64,000 nt of DNA from positions 217,973-281,972 of the forward strand of contig CAZDEB010000003.1 in assembly GCA_964504305.1 (NCBI GenBank), given 5' to 3'. This DNA is from UBA11606 sp964504305. GTDB lineage: Bacteria; Actinomycetota; Acidimicrobiia; Acidimicrobiales; Aldehydirespiratoraceae. Under the pieces are notes generated by a model. It was not told the DNA's origin and ran no database searches. It worked only from the letters and a program-made list of their open reading frames with translations. Position numbers and translations under genes: made by a program. This document shows positions 1-8,183 of the stretch, one piece after another. Every line of letters begins with the position of its first letter. Within the stretch, counting starts at the first letter, position 1.

Positions 1-2
1 CG

Positions 3-662
3 GTCACCGAGCTTGATGGGTTCAGCCCCAACGTCGAAGCGATCGCTGCTTACGAACCGGACCTGGTTGTGATGCAAGGCAGCGGTGACGTTGCCGCGGC
101 GCTCGAAGCCATCGGCGTCACTGTTGTTGTGCAGGGCGGCCCGGCCTCACTTGAAGACGTATACAGCCAGATCCGCGAATTGGGTGAGGCCACCGGCAAC
201 ACCCAAGAAGCCATCGATCTCGAAGAGGAAATGTCGACCGAAATCGACGACTTGCTTGCCGATGCGCCGTCGGCTGACGGGCTCAGCTACTACCACGAGC
301 TTGACAACACGCTGTACTCGATTACCAGCTCGACCTTTATCGGCGAAATTTATGCCTTGTTCGGGTTGACCAACGTGGCCGACCCGGCCGATTCTGACGG
401 GTCGTCGTTTGGTTACCCGCAGCTCAGTGACGAGTTCCTCGTCGACGCCGACCCCGACTTGATCTTCTTGGCCGACACGTTGTGCTGTGCCCAGAACGCC
501 GAAGTTGTGGCCGAACGTCCCGGGTGGGATCAGCTTTCGGCGGTAAAGAACGCCAACGTGATCGAGCTCAATGATGACGTTGTTTCGCGCTGGGGCCCAC
601 GGCTCGTGGACTTTGTGGGTTGGATTGCCGATGCCCTTCACGGAGTCGCTGCTCAGGGTTGA
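3..662 (+). CDS. ABC transporter periplasmic substrate-binding protein, cobalamin/siderophore type (5' partial)
   Basis: The frame is already open at base 3 and the start lies before the window. The first visible residues read VTELDGFSPNVEAIAAYEPD, the usual 'location of the ligand-binding lobe' stretch of class III (BtuF/FhuD/FepB) binding proteins. Only the C-terminal ~220 residues are present. These proteins bind a metal chelate outside the membrane and deliver it to a BtuC/FecCD permease. The permease follows 6 bases later and the ATPase overlaps it, so this is a complete importer operon tail. Cobalamin versus ferric siderophore cannot be decided from what is visible. The first in-frame GTG/ATG (69/72) is internal, not the start. 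Confidence 0.85.
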   Translation, partial: VTELDGFSPNVEAIAAYEPDLVVMQGSGDVAAALEAIGVTVVVQGGPASLEDVYSQIRELGEATGNTQEAIDLEEEMSTEIDDLLADAPSADGLSYYHELDNTLYSITSSTFIGEIYALFGLTNVADPADSDGSSFGYPQLSDEFLVDADPDLIFLADTLCCAQNAEVVAERPGWDQLSAVKNANVIELNDDVVSRWGPRLVDFVGWIADALHGVAAQG

Positions 663-668
663 TGGTCG

Positions 669-1748
669 TTGACTGATTCGTCGTCTCGACTGTCGCCGGA
701 CCGGCCGGAGGGGTTGCCCGTGGCAACTCGTTTGTCGGCCGGCGCAGTTGGGGCGGCGTTCGGCGTCTTGGTTTTGTCGGTCTTGGCCGGGCTCACTATC
801 GGACCGGTCGACATGGCCCCCCACCGGGTGCTTCTGCAATTGCTCGACACGGTTCCTGGTTTCGCCGTTGATTCTGGACTGTCCGACACCCATGCGGCGA
901 TCGTCGAGAAAATTCGTCTGCCACGGGTGGTGCTCGGGCTTCTGGTCGGAGCGACCTTGTCGGTCAGCGGAGCTTCTTATCAGGGGGCGTTTCGTAACCC
1001 GCTAGCGGACCCGTACCTGCTTGGCATCGCCGCTGGCGCCGGCCTGGGCGCCACCATCATGATCACCGGCGGGTTTGGCGACGGCGCGGGCATTTGGGAT
1101 CCGGTGCCGCTGGCCGCGTTCGTTGGCGCTCTCGCGGCCGTAGTTATCTCTTTTGTTGCTGGCCATATCGGCGGGCGGTCGACCGCCTCGCTGATCTTGG
1201 CCGGCGTTGCCGTGGCCAGCTTTCTGACCGCATGTCAGACCTATGTGCTTCAGTCCAACAGCGACGCATTCCGAGAGGTCTACACCTGGATATTGGGCCG
1301 GATCGCGACGTCGGGTTGGGCCGAGCCGGCGCTAATGGCTCCCTACTTCGTGCTCACCGCGGTTGTGGTCCTTCGTTACGCACGGGCCCTTGACGTTTTG
1401 GCGGTGGGCGACGAGGAAGCACGGGCGCTGGGAATCAACCCCGGTCGGGTCCGCAGCATCGTTGTTGTCGCTGCTTCGCTCGGGGCCGCGGCTGCAGTAT
1501 CGGTGAGCGGGCTTATCGGGTTCGTGGGCATCATCGTGCCCCACACCGTGCGTTTGGCGTTCGGAAGCAGCCACCGCGTGTTGTTGCCGCTGAGCATCAT
1601 TTTGGGTGGGGCATTCATGGTGTTGGCCGATCTCGTGGCCCGCACGCTCGTTTCTCCAGCCGAACTTCCAATCGGTGTCGTCACCGCCTTTCTCGGCGCG
1701 CCGTTCTTCATCTTGGTTCTGCGAACCAGTCGTCGCGAGGTCTGGTGA
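669..1748 (+). CDS. ABC transporter permease, BtuC/FecCD family
   Basis: Membrane subunit of the importer. About 359 residues with the multi-helix pattern of FecCD permeases. It has the family's early LPRVVLGLLVGATLSVSG stretch followed by YQGAFRNPLADPYLLG, and the late GLIGFVGIIVPH segment that contacts the ATPase. The longest start is TTG at 669. A GTG at 720 is preceded by a good GGAGGGG Shine-Dalgarno (707-713) and would begin just before the first membrane helix, so the true start may be 720. It sits between the binding protein and the ATPase; the stop codon overlaps the next ATG by one base, indicating translational coupling. Confidence 0.9.
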   Translation: MTDSSSRLSPDRPEGLPVATRLSAGAVGAAFGVLVLSVLAGLTIGPVDMAPHRVLLQLLDTVPGFAVDSGLSDTHAAIVEKIRLPRVVLGLLVGATLSVSGASYQGAFRNPLADPYLLGIAAGAGLGATIMITGGFGDGAGIWDPVPLAAFVGALAAVVISFVAGHIGGRSTASLILAGVAVASFLTACQTYVLQSNSDAFREVYTWILGRIATSGWAEPALMAPYFVLTAVVVLRYARALDVLAVGDEEARALGINPGRVRSIVVVAASLGAAAAVSVSGLIGFVGIIVPHTVRLAFGSSHRVLLPLSIILGGAFMVLADLVARTLVSPAELPIGVVTAFLGAPFFILVLRTSRREVW

Positions 1749-2515
1749 TGACCGGCATTCGTCTGATCGACGTTCATGTGCAAATCGAACAGACTCCGGT
1801 CCTACGAGGGATCAACCTCGACGTCGCCCCTGGTTCGTGGTTGAATGTGATCGGCCCAAATGGTGCCGGCAAAACCACTCTTCTTCGGGCTCTGCTCGGT
1901 CTTGTGAAGGCCACCGGTTCGGTCGAGATCGACGGGTTGGGTGATGAGCGGCCCGCCGCCAGAGCTCGAACGCTTGCTTACGTGCCCCAGACACCGCTTA
2001 TCCCACCCGGGATGGGAGTAATTGACTACGTGTTGCTGGGGCGCACTCCTCACCACGGCGTGTTCGCCAACGACAGTGCCGATGATTTGGCGATTGCCGC
2101 TGAGGTCCTCGGCCGGCTTGATCTGGTCGGGTTCGCTGATCGCGAAGTGAGGTCGCTGTCGGGCGGGGAGCGGCAGCGGGTGGTGATGGCTCGAGCGTTG
2201 GCTCAGACAACGCCGGTCTTGTTGCTCGACGAACCAACCACCGCGCTCGATCTCGGACATCAACAAGAACTTCTGGACCTGGTGGACGAACTGCGGGCCG
2301 AACGAAACCTGACCGTTATTGCGACGATGCACGACCTCACTCTGGCGGCCCGGTACGGAGACCGACTGGCTTTGCTTTCGGAGGGACAGGTGCGCAAGAC
2401 GGGGTCGCCCGAACAGGTACTTACCGTCGAATCGATCGCCGAGTACTTCCGTGCCAACGTCAAAATAATTTCCGACGTTGACGGCCCGATCATCGTTCCC
2501 ACGGGTCGAACCTGA
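1748..2515 (+). CDS. ABC transporter ATP-binding protein, BtuD/FecE type
   Basis: Energises the upstream permease. Walker A is GPNGAGKTT (about residues 37-45), the signature is LSGGERQR, Walker B is VLLLDEPTTALD, and the switch histidine lies in ATMHDLT. Length about 255 residues is normal for the family. The ATG at 1748 shares one base with the permease stop (TGATG); a GTG one codon earlier is less likely. The gene ends 8 bases from the convergent dus gene. Confidence 0.92.
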   Translation: MTGIRLIDVHVQIEQTPVLRGINLDVAPGSWLNVIGPNGAGKTTLLRALLGLVKATGSVEIDGLGDERPAARARTLAYVPQTPLIPPGMGVIDYVLLGRTPHHGVFANDSADDLAIAAEVLGRLDLVGFADREVRSLSGGERQRVVMARALAQTTPVLLLDEPTTALDLGHQQELLDLVDELRAERNLTVIATMHDLTLAARYGDRLALLSEGQVRKTGSPEQVLTVESIAEYFRANVKIISDVDGPIIVPTGRT

Positions 2516-2523
2516 CGAGGTAG

Positions 2524-3675
2524 TCAGCCGCCCGAGACGAGGTCTTCGGCTCCTCGGGGCAGAGCGACTTCGCCATCACGGTCGTCGAGCCAACCCTCGG
2601 GGAGATGTACTTGTTTGGCCGATCCGTGATGGCCGCGAACCATGCGCATTCCGCCATCAGGGAACGGAAGGGTCCGGTCGAGTTCGTCAACGAGACTGCG
2701 CATCTCGTTGAGAGTTCCGAGTCGGTTCAGACGGCGTCTGATTTCGTTGCCGGTCGCAAATCCTTTGAGATACCAGCCGGTGTGCTTGCGGAAATCGCGC
2801 ATGCCGCGTGACTCGCCCATCCAGGCGCACAGAAGCTCGGCGTGCTCGACCATGCCGTCGAGGACCTCGCCGAGGTCGGGGCGGGGCGCAACCGCCTGAC
2901 CGTCGAACACGGCGGCCAGGTCTCTGAACAACCACGGCCGACCGAGACAACCACGACCTACGACCACGCCGTCGGCGCCCGTCTCGCGCATCATTCGCAG
3001 CGCGTCGTCGGCTTCCCAGATATCGCCGTTGCCAAATACTGGGATAGACGTGATCGCCTGATTGAGTTCGGCGATACGGCCCCAATCGGCTTGGCCGCTA
3101 TAGAGCTGGTTGGCGGTGCGGGCGTGGAGGGCAACCGCCGCGCATCCTTCGTCTTCGGCGATGCGGCCGGCGTCGAGGAAGGTTATGGAGTTGTCGTCTA
3201 TGCCGACTCGGAACTTGACCGTTACCGGCACGTCGCCGGCGGAGTTGACGGCGGCCCGAACAATGGATCGGTAGTGGGTGCGCTTCCACGGCAGGGCCGC
3301 GCCGCCACCGTGGCGGGTCACCTTCTTCATTGGACACCCGAAGTTCATGTCGATGTGGTCGACAGCTTGATCATTGACCAAGAGCCGGACTGCTTCGCCG
3401 ATCGAGAACGGGTCGGTTCCGTAAAGCTGAATGCTCCGGGGCGACTCTTCGGGGGCGAACGAAGCCATCTCGAGGCTCTTGCGGTGGCCTTCGACCAGCG
3501 CTCGAGCGGTGATCATCTGGTTGACGTAGAGGCCGGCTCCGTAGCGTCGACACAGAGTGCGAAAAGGGGCGTTCGTGACGCCGGCCATCGGCGCAAGTAT
3601 TACTGGTGGCCACACCGGTAGCGGTCCGATGTGGGGTACATCAAACTCGCCGGAGGCGGCGGGGGCTTCGTTCAT
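2524..3675 (-). CDS. dus: tRNA-dihydrouridine synthase (DusB-like)
   Basis: FMN- and NADPH-dependent reduction of uridines in the tRNA D-loop. The N-terminus has the family's LAPMAGVTNAPFRTLCRRYG stretch and later NFGCPMKKVTRHGGGAAL, which contains the catalytic cysteine. HARTANQLYSGQADW and GNGDIW line the FMN barrel. 383 residues, with the usual C-terminal helical tRNA-binding part. The ATG at 3675 is 6 bases downstream of a TAGCCT -10 hexamer with no Shine-Dalgarno, so the mRNA is probably leaderless. The gene lies just downstream of the Maf fusion on the same strand but has its own promoter. Confidence 0.93.
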   Translation of the reverse strand: MNEAPAASGEFDVPHIGPLPVWPPVILAPMAGVTNAPFRTLCRRYGAGLYVNQMITARALVEGHRKSLEMASFAPEESPRSIQLYGTDPFSIGEAVRLLVNDQAVDHIDMNFGCPMKKVTRHGGGAALPWKRTHYRSIVRAAVNSAGDVPVTVKFRVGIDDNSITFLDAGRIAEDEGCAAVALHARTANQLYSGQADWGRIAELNQAITSIPVFGNGDIWEADDALRMMRETGADGVVVGRGCLGRPWLFRDLAAVFDGQAVAPRPDLGEVLDGMVEHAELLCAWMGESRGMRDFRKHTGWYLKGFATGNEIRRRLNRLGTLNEMRSLVDELDRTLPFPDGGMRMVRGHHGSAKQVHLPEGWLDDRDGEVALPRGAEDLVSGG

Positions 3676-3681
3676 CCATTC

Positions 3682-3687
3682 AGGCTA
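3682..3687 (-). promoter_or_regulatory. -10 element, leaderless start of dus
   Basis: On the minus strand this reads TAGCCT, followed by 6 bases and then the dus ATG. The distance places the transcription start at or within a base of the start codon. No Shine-Dalgarno is present. Confidence 0.6.
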
Positions 3688-3699
3688 CGAACGGATTGG

Positions 3700-5778
3700 T
3701 CAATCGACTGTGCTCGGCCATTCTTGTTCGCTGGCTGCACCGAGCAGATCCAACATTGTGTCGACATCGTCGAGCCCGACTGTGGGGTTCATGAACAGCA
3801 ACCGGAAAACGTTGAGCCCGTCGACGGGCTGGAACCCAATGAGGGCACTGCCATTGCTTTGCAGGACCGCTTTGGCCCTGGGAGCCAAGCGGTGCAGCCG
3901 GTCGTGTGCGGAGTTCGAGAGTTCGGCGAGGTTCAGGGGCCGGAGTTCGGGCGGCACCCAAGTGAGGCAAACGTTGGTGAACGAGCCGGCGTTGACCGCC
4001 GCGAACTGTCCGTTGCTAGCAGCGACTCTGGAGCGCAGATGGTCGGCGAGGTCGACGCCATGTTCGACCCGTTCGGCAAATCCGGTGTCGCCTCGGGCTT
4101 TCCATGTGAGCCACAGCTTCAAAATATCGACTCGGCGCGCACACATGAAACCGTTATCGCCCGCATCGAGTTCGCCGTGTTGTTTGTCGGGCTGAAACAG
4201 ATAGTCGGCGTTGGTCGAAAAGGAGTCGCGCAACAGAGCAGGGTCGGCGACCAGCAGGGCGGTGCACTGTTGGGTGATGCCCATCATTTTGTGAAGGTTC
4301 CACACCACAGAGTCGGCCCGTTCGACACCGGCCAATCGGTGCCGTTCTCGCGGCGAGAACAACGCCGACCCGCCGTAGCAGCCGTCGACGTGCAGCCAGA
4401 TGTTGTGTCGTGAGCAAATATCGGCGATTGCGTCGAGCGGGTCGAAGGCCCCGGTGACGGTGGTCCCCGCAGTGGCAACAACGGCGATAGGGGGAGCCGA
4501 GGGATCGACCGCGGCCTCCAGGGCATCGACTCGCATCGTGCCATCGGCGTTGGTCGGGATCGAGATCACATTGTTGCGACCGATTCCCATCATCGCGGCC
4601 GACTTTTCTACCGAGTAGTGGCCTTGATCGCTCACCAGAATCTTTGGTGGAGGCCCAACCCAACCCGATAGCACCGAGTTGGGATCGTGGCGATGACGGG
4701 CCAGTTGCAAGGCGTGGAGGGTGGCCAGCGAACCGCCGGCGCAAAAGATCCCCGGCACCGTCGTGTCCGCAGGGGCGAAGCCGACCAGTCGGGCCAGCTT
4801 GTCGAGAACCGCTCGTTCCATCAAGGTGAACACCGGCGCGGCCTCGAACGTTGCGCTGGTCGTGTTGAGGGCCGCCGCCGCCCAGTCACCGACGACCGCT
4901 AGTGGGTCCGGACCGGCGAAGTTCTGGTTGACGAAGCGGCGGTGGCTGGTGTGGACCGACCGCTCGAAGACCGTCGCCACTGCGTGGAGGAGTTCGCCGG
5001 CGCCGTGAGCGGGTTCGGTCTCTTCGAAGTCCAGCGGCACCGATCGATCAAAGTCGGAAATGATCTGCTCGGGGCTGGCGAAACGAACAACGTCGTCAGG
5101 CCCCACTGGGGGGTTGGTGAGGTAGGCGAGGGCGAGGTCGGCAATCGAAGTGACCGGATCGATGATCGGTGCGGTCCGAAAGCTCAAGAGGTCGAGGCCA
5201 TGTCTGTTCATCAACTCGTCGACCAGCGGGAGCGGCAACCCGATCACGTTGGTGACCGATCCGGAGACCTGGTCGGCAAAGAGGCTGGCGGCGCCTTGCA
5301 GGCCGTAGGCGCCCGCTTTGTCACCGGCCTCGCCGGTGCGGGTGTACCAATCACGGCGCTCGTCGTCCAGCTCGGCCATCGCCACGTCGGAGGTCTCGAC
5401 GGCCGTGTGAACCGTGGTCGAGTCGGCGTCATCGGTCCTCGCGACCGCTACGCCGGTCATCACCTGATGGGTTCGTCCTTCGAGCGATTGGAGGATTCTG
5501 GCGGCGTGTTCAGGGTCGTCGGGCTTGCCGAGAATCTCGCCGTCGCACACCACCGAGGTATCGGCGGCGATAACCACCGTTCGAGGGCGGGCCGCGCTCG
5601 CGGCCTTTTCTCGGGCCAGTCGTTCGACGTAATCAGCCGCCGCTTCCGCGGGTCGGGGAGTTTCGTCTATGTCGGCTGGCTCGACTCGAGGGTGCAAGCC
5701 AAGGCGGCCGAGCAGTTGGCGTCGACGGGGTGAAGCCGACGCCAGTACCAGCTCGTATTCGAGTTCGTATTCGGGCAC
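3700..5778 (-). CDS. Fusion: Maf nucleotide pyrophosphatase + PLP-dependent group II decarboxylase (GAD/CSAD-like)
   Basis: One uninterrupted 692-residue frame carries two enzymes. Residues ~10-200 are a Maf/YhdE pyrophosphatase that hydrolyses non-canonical or modified NTPs: LVLASASPRRRQLLGRLG, IAADTSVVCDGEILGKP and GEAGDKAGAYGLQG. From ~residue 205 onward comes a group II pyridoxal-phosphate decarboxylase. It has the stacking His in SDQGHYSVEKS, the pyridine-N Asp in HVDGCYGGSALF and the Schiff-base Lys in NLHKMMGITQQCTALLV; this HKMMG form is typical of glutamate/cysteine-sulfinate decarboxylases rather than aromatic ones. Start chosen at GTG 5778 because a CAGACT hexamer lies 6 bases upstream and the Maf fold begins just after; a TTG at 5829 would add 17 atypical residues. 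Substrate of the decarboxylase is unknown. Confidence 0.88.
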   Translation of the reverse strand: MPEYELEYELVLASASPRRRQLLGRLGLHPRVEPADIDETPRPAEAAADYVERLAREKAASAARPRTVVIAADTSVVCDGEILGKPDDPEHAARILQSLEGRTHQVMTGVAVARTDDADSTTVHTAVETSDVAMAELDDERRDWYTRTGEAGDKAGAYGLQGAASLFADQVSGSVTNVIGLPLPLVDELMNRHGLDLLSFRTAPIIDPVTSIADLALAYLTNPPVGPDDVVRFASPEQIISDFDRSVPLDFEETEPAHGAGELLHAVATVFERSVHTSHRRFVNQNFAGPDPLAVVGDWAAAALNTTSATFEAAPVFTLMERAVLDKLARLVGFAPADTTVPGIFCAGGSLATLHALQLARHRHDPNSVLSGWVGPPPKILVSDQGHYSVEKSAAMMGIGRNNVISIPTNADGTMRVDALEAAVDPSAPPIAVVATAGTTVTGAFDPLDAIADICSRHNIWLHVDGCYGGSALFSPRERHRLAGVERADSVVWNLHKMMGITQQCTALLVADPALLRDSFSTNADYLFQPDKQHGELDAGDNGFMCARRVDILKLWLTWKARGDTGFAERVEHGVDLADHLRSRVAASNGQFAAVNAGSFTNVCLTWVPPELRPLNLAELSNSAHDRLHRLAPRAKAVLQSNGSALIGFQPVDGLNVFRLLFMNPTVGLDDVDTMLDLLGAASEQEWPSTVD

Positions 5779-5784
5779 TTCGAG

Positions 5785-5790
5785 AGTCTG
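5785..5790 (-). promoter_or_regulatory. -10-like element before the Maf fusion
   Basis: Minus-strand CAGACT, 6 bases before the GTG at 5778. It matches the local leaderless pattern except for C instead of T at the first base. It supports GTG 5778 over the longer TTG start. Confidence 0.4.
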
Positions 5791-5834
5791 ACACTTCGTG
5801 CGGGCCGCGCCACCCCACGGCCAAAGCAACGGCG

Positions 5835-5840
5835 TACTCT
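5835..5840 (+). promoter_or_regulatory. -10 element, leaderless start at an ATC codon
   Basis: TACTCT followed by 7 bases and an in-frame ATC at 5848. The spacing is the same as at the other leaderless genes of the window, and there is no ATG/GTG/TTG in this frame for another 267 bases. Confidence 0.45.
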
Positions 5841-5847
5841 GGGCGCC

Positions 5848-7062
5848 ATCGACTCCACCGAATCATCCCCCGAAGCGCCGGTCGAGCTGCCGCCCGAGTC
5901 CGACGAAGAGATCGAGCCCGACAGCTTCCTCTCGAAGACTGGCTTTCTCCGTTCTGGTAGCGAAGCTCAAGATCTGCCGCGTGCCGCGCCCGGACCGGCG
6001 TTTGCCGACGACTACGCCGACCGCGAAGCTCACCGGTTCTTTGCGGTTCTGGCCGCTGGCCGCGAGCTCGAGCATTTCGATGACCCTGTCGAACACGTCC
6101 GTGCGAACGGACTGATGATTCTGTATTCGGAGATCGCCGCCGACGCGTTCGAGACTTTTCTGGCCCGCATGTCACCGGCCAAAGTCGACGTGTGGCGCGA
6201 CCTGATAGCTGGAGGAGCTCGCTCCGAAGCGTTTGGACCGCTGACCCTTCAAGAACGCCTTGACGAACGTTCGGTCGAACACGCCCTCGTCGCCGGTCGC
6301 AAGCAGCGCGTGATCAACCTCGTCGTCGCCGCTTTGGTGGTCTTGGTGGTTGGCGGCGGTCTCGCCGCTGGATGGCGCACGCTTTCCAATCGTGATCAAC
6401 GTACTCGTGGTGCGCTGCAGTTCTCACAAACCGACGAAACCCCAGCCGAAGCCGCGGTGCTGGGCGGTCCGCCGGTGGTCGAACCGGCCCTGACTGTCGC
6501 TTTGTCCGAGACAGTGGCAGTGCTCGCCGGCAACGAGCCGCTGGCCGATCGGGTCACCGATGCCGCGTTCTCGACCTTTGCGTTCCCGCCCGGCGCTCTC
6601 GGGGCTTCGCTGTTCGAGTACGCCGGCACCGGTCATGTAGTAATCGTGGGGCCGGTGGGGTTCAGCGATCTTGCATGTCTGCGAGTGAGCGTGGTGACCT
6701 CCGATCTGCGACCGCTCGACACCGTTACCCACGGCCCTTGCTCCGAACCGGTTGGGCGGCCGGCAGTGGTGGGGTGTGCGGGCCCGTCAGCGATTCTTCT
6801 GGGCCTCGACATCGCGTCGGGAGAGGTCGACTTGCCAGAAGGTGGCACCGGGTTTGCCGACGCGGTCAGGCTGCAGATGATCGGCGACCGGCCCGACGAA
6901 TACGAGGTGTTGACAGTTCGCGGCACGATCAGCGTCGATCCCGATGCCGGTATTGTGATCCCCCGTTTTGGGGGAGCGACCGGCGAACAAATCACCTTCG
7001 ACATTGGTTCGGGGCGCTCCGGCACGTGCACCCTTACCGGCAACATTTCTGGCAATAACTGA
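5848..7062 (+). CDS. Unknown single-span membrane protein, probable non-canonical ATC start
   Basis: No family recognised. The first canonical start in frame is ATG 6115, but the frame is open and strongly coding (C/G in nearly every third position) back through about 5850, and a -10 TACTCT stands 7 bases before an in-frame ATC at 5848. With ATC the protein is ~404 residues: an acidic, Ser/Pro-rich N-terminus, one membrane helix (RVINLVVAALVVLVVGGGLA, ~residues 153-175), then an exported Ala/Val-rich domain with three or four Cys (LACLRV, HGPCSEP, VGCAGP, GTCTLTG). The SRAP ATG overlaps its stop. A misread ATG at 5848 would explain the observation equally well. If only canonical starts are allowed the gene is 6115..7062 (315 residues). 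Confidence 0.7.
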   Translation: MDSTESSPEAPVELPPESDEEIEPDSFLSKTGFLRSGSEAQDLPRAAPGPAFADDYADREAHRFFAVLAAGRELEHFDDPVEHVRANGLMILYSEIAADAFETFLARMSPAKVDVWRDLIAGGARSEAFGPLTLQERLDERSVEHALVAGRKQRVINLVVAALVVLVVGGGLAAGWRTLSNRDQRTRGALQFSQTDETPAEAAVLGGPPVVEPALTVALSETVAVLAGNEPLADRVTDAAFSTFAFPPGALGASLFEYAGTGHVVIVGPVGFSDLACLRVSVVTSDLRPLDTVTHGPCSEPVGRPAVVGCAGPSAILLGLDIASGEVDLPEGGTGFADAVRLQMIGDRPDEYEVLTVRGTISVDPDAGIVIPRFGGATGEQITFDIGSGRSGTCTLTGNISGNN

Positions 7063-7772
7063 TGTGTGGTCGCTTTGTATCGGCTACGCCGCCTGATCAA
7101 CTGGCCAAGTACTTTGGCGCCGAAATGGCGTCGGAGACTTTGATCGAACGGCCAGCCAACTTCAACGTCGCCCCGACCCAGGGCGTCTACACGGTCTACG
7201 AGGATGGCGCGACCCGCCGGCTCGACACCTTTCATTGGGGTCTGGTGCCATTTTGGGCGAAGGATCCCAAAATCGGCAGCCGCATGATCAACGCCAGAGC
7301 CGAAACGATTGCCGAGAAGAACTCGTTCAAACGCCCGTTTGCCCGAAGGCGTTGCATCATCCCGGCCGACGGTTTCTACGAATGGAAAAAGGTCGAGGGC
7401 CAAAAGAAGAAACAGCCGATGTACATGTCTCGTCCCGACGGCGAACCATTTGCCTTCGCCGGGCTCTGGGAAGTGTGGCGAGACAAGAACAATCTCGACG
7501 CAAACGGCGAGCCGCTCGAACTGTTTAGCTGCACGATTATCACCGGCAATCCCAACGAACGGGTAGCCGAGGTCCACGACCGAATGCCCGTGATGTTGTC
7601 GCCCGACGCTTGGGACCAGTGGCTCGACCGTGACAACCACGACACCAACTCTTTGCAGCAACTGCTGGTGCCCGCTCCGGCCCATCTGATCCGTCTGCAC
7701 CCGGTGTCGACCGAAGTCAACAACGTCCGCAACAACTCGCCAGAACTAACCGACGAGTTCAGCGAAGGCTGA
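7062..7772 (+). CDS. SOS response-associated peptidase (SRAP / HMCES / YedK)
   Basis: Forms a stable thiazolidine DNA-protein crosslink with abasic sites in single-stranded DNA. The protein starts MCGRFVS, so Cys2, the crosslinking residue, is exposed after Met removal. Other active-site parts are the Asn in MINARAETI, the Glu in the same block, CIIPADGFYEWKK, and the His in EVHDRMPVML. 236 residues, full length. ATG at 7062 overlaps the upstream stop by one base. It converges on the HIT gene with a 14-base overlap of coding ends. Confidence 0.95.
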   Translation: MCGRFVSATPPDQLAKYFGAEMASETLIERPANFNVAPTQGVYTVYEDGATRRLDTFHWGLVPFWAKDPKIGSRMINARAETIAEKNSFKRPFARRRCIIPADGFYEWKKVEGQKKKQPMYMSRPDGEPFAFAGLWEVWRDKNNLDANGEPLELFSCTIITGNPNERVAEVHDRMPVMLSPDAWDQWLDRDNHDTNSLQQLLVPAPAHLIRLHPVSTEVNNVRNNSPELTDEFSEG

Positions 7773-8160
7773 GTATCGAAGCGATCTGATCGGCCAGCCC
7801 GTCGAGGTCGTGTGGATCGGGAGATGGGTCGGCTTGGCCGAAGTCGAGGGCGGCCATCGAATTCATGGGCACCACATGAACATGAACGTGCGGAACTTCG
7901 AACCCGGCGATCAGCAAGCCGATGCGGGCCGGGTTGAGGAGTTGTTTTTGAGCCCGTCCGATCGAGTGGGCCACCCCAACTAGGTGACTAGCGGTGTCGA
8001 CATCGAGATCGGTCCACTGGTCGACCTCGGTGCGCGGCACGACAAGCACATGGCCCCGGGCCAGCGGCCGGACGTCGAGGAACGCGACGCACACGTCGTC
8101 GGTCCACACAAACCGTCCGGGAATCTCGCCATCGATGATGCGGGTGAAGATAGAAGGCAC
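7759..8160 (-). CDS. HIT-family nucleotide hydrolase/transferase
   Basis: Small 133-residue histidine-triad protein. The triad is HVHVHVVP near the C-terminus and the N-terminal nucleotide-pocket strand is SIFTRIIDGEIP. Family members hydrolyse nucleoside phosphoramidates or act on dinucleotides; no specific substrate can be given. The start is GTG 8160, six bases after a TACGAT hexamer, with no Shine-Dalgarno. Its promoter shares bases with that of the divergent pgsA-like gene. Confidence 0.92.
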   Translation of the reverse strand: MPSIFTRIIDGEIPGRFVWTDDVCVAFLDVRPLARGHVLVVPRTEVDQWTDLDVDTASHLVGVAHSIGRAQKQLLNPARIGLLIAGFEVPHVHVHVVPMNSMAALDFGQADPSPDPHDLDGLADQIASILSLR

Positions 8161-8166
8161 GCAACG

Positions 8167-8176
8167 ATCGTAGGCT
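8167..8176. promoter_or_regulatory. Overlapping divergent -10 elements (HIT / pgsA-like)
   Basis: The decamer ATCGTAGGCT contains a plus-strand -10 TAGGCT (8171-8176, 7 bases before ATG 8184) and a minus-strand -10 TACGAT (8172-8167, 6 bases before GTG 8160). They share the central TA. Only 23 bases separate the two start codons, so both transcripts should be leaderless and only one polymerase can occupy the site at a time. Confidence 0.6.
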
Positions 8177-8183
8177 GCAATTG

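Noticed and set aside
147..893. Minus-strand frame over the binding protein
   Set aside because: Shadow of the plus-strand gene: no start context and no recognisable domain.
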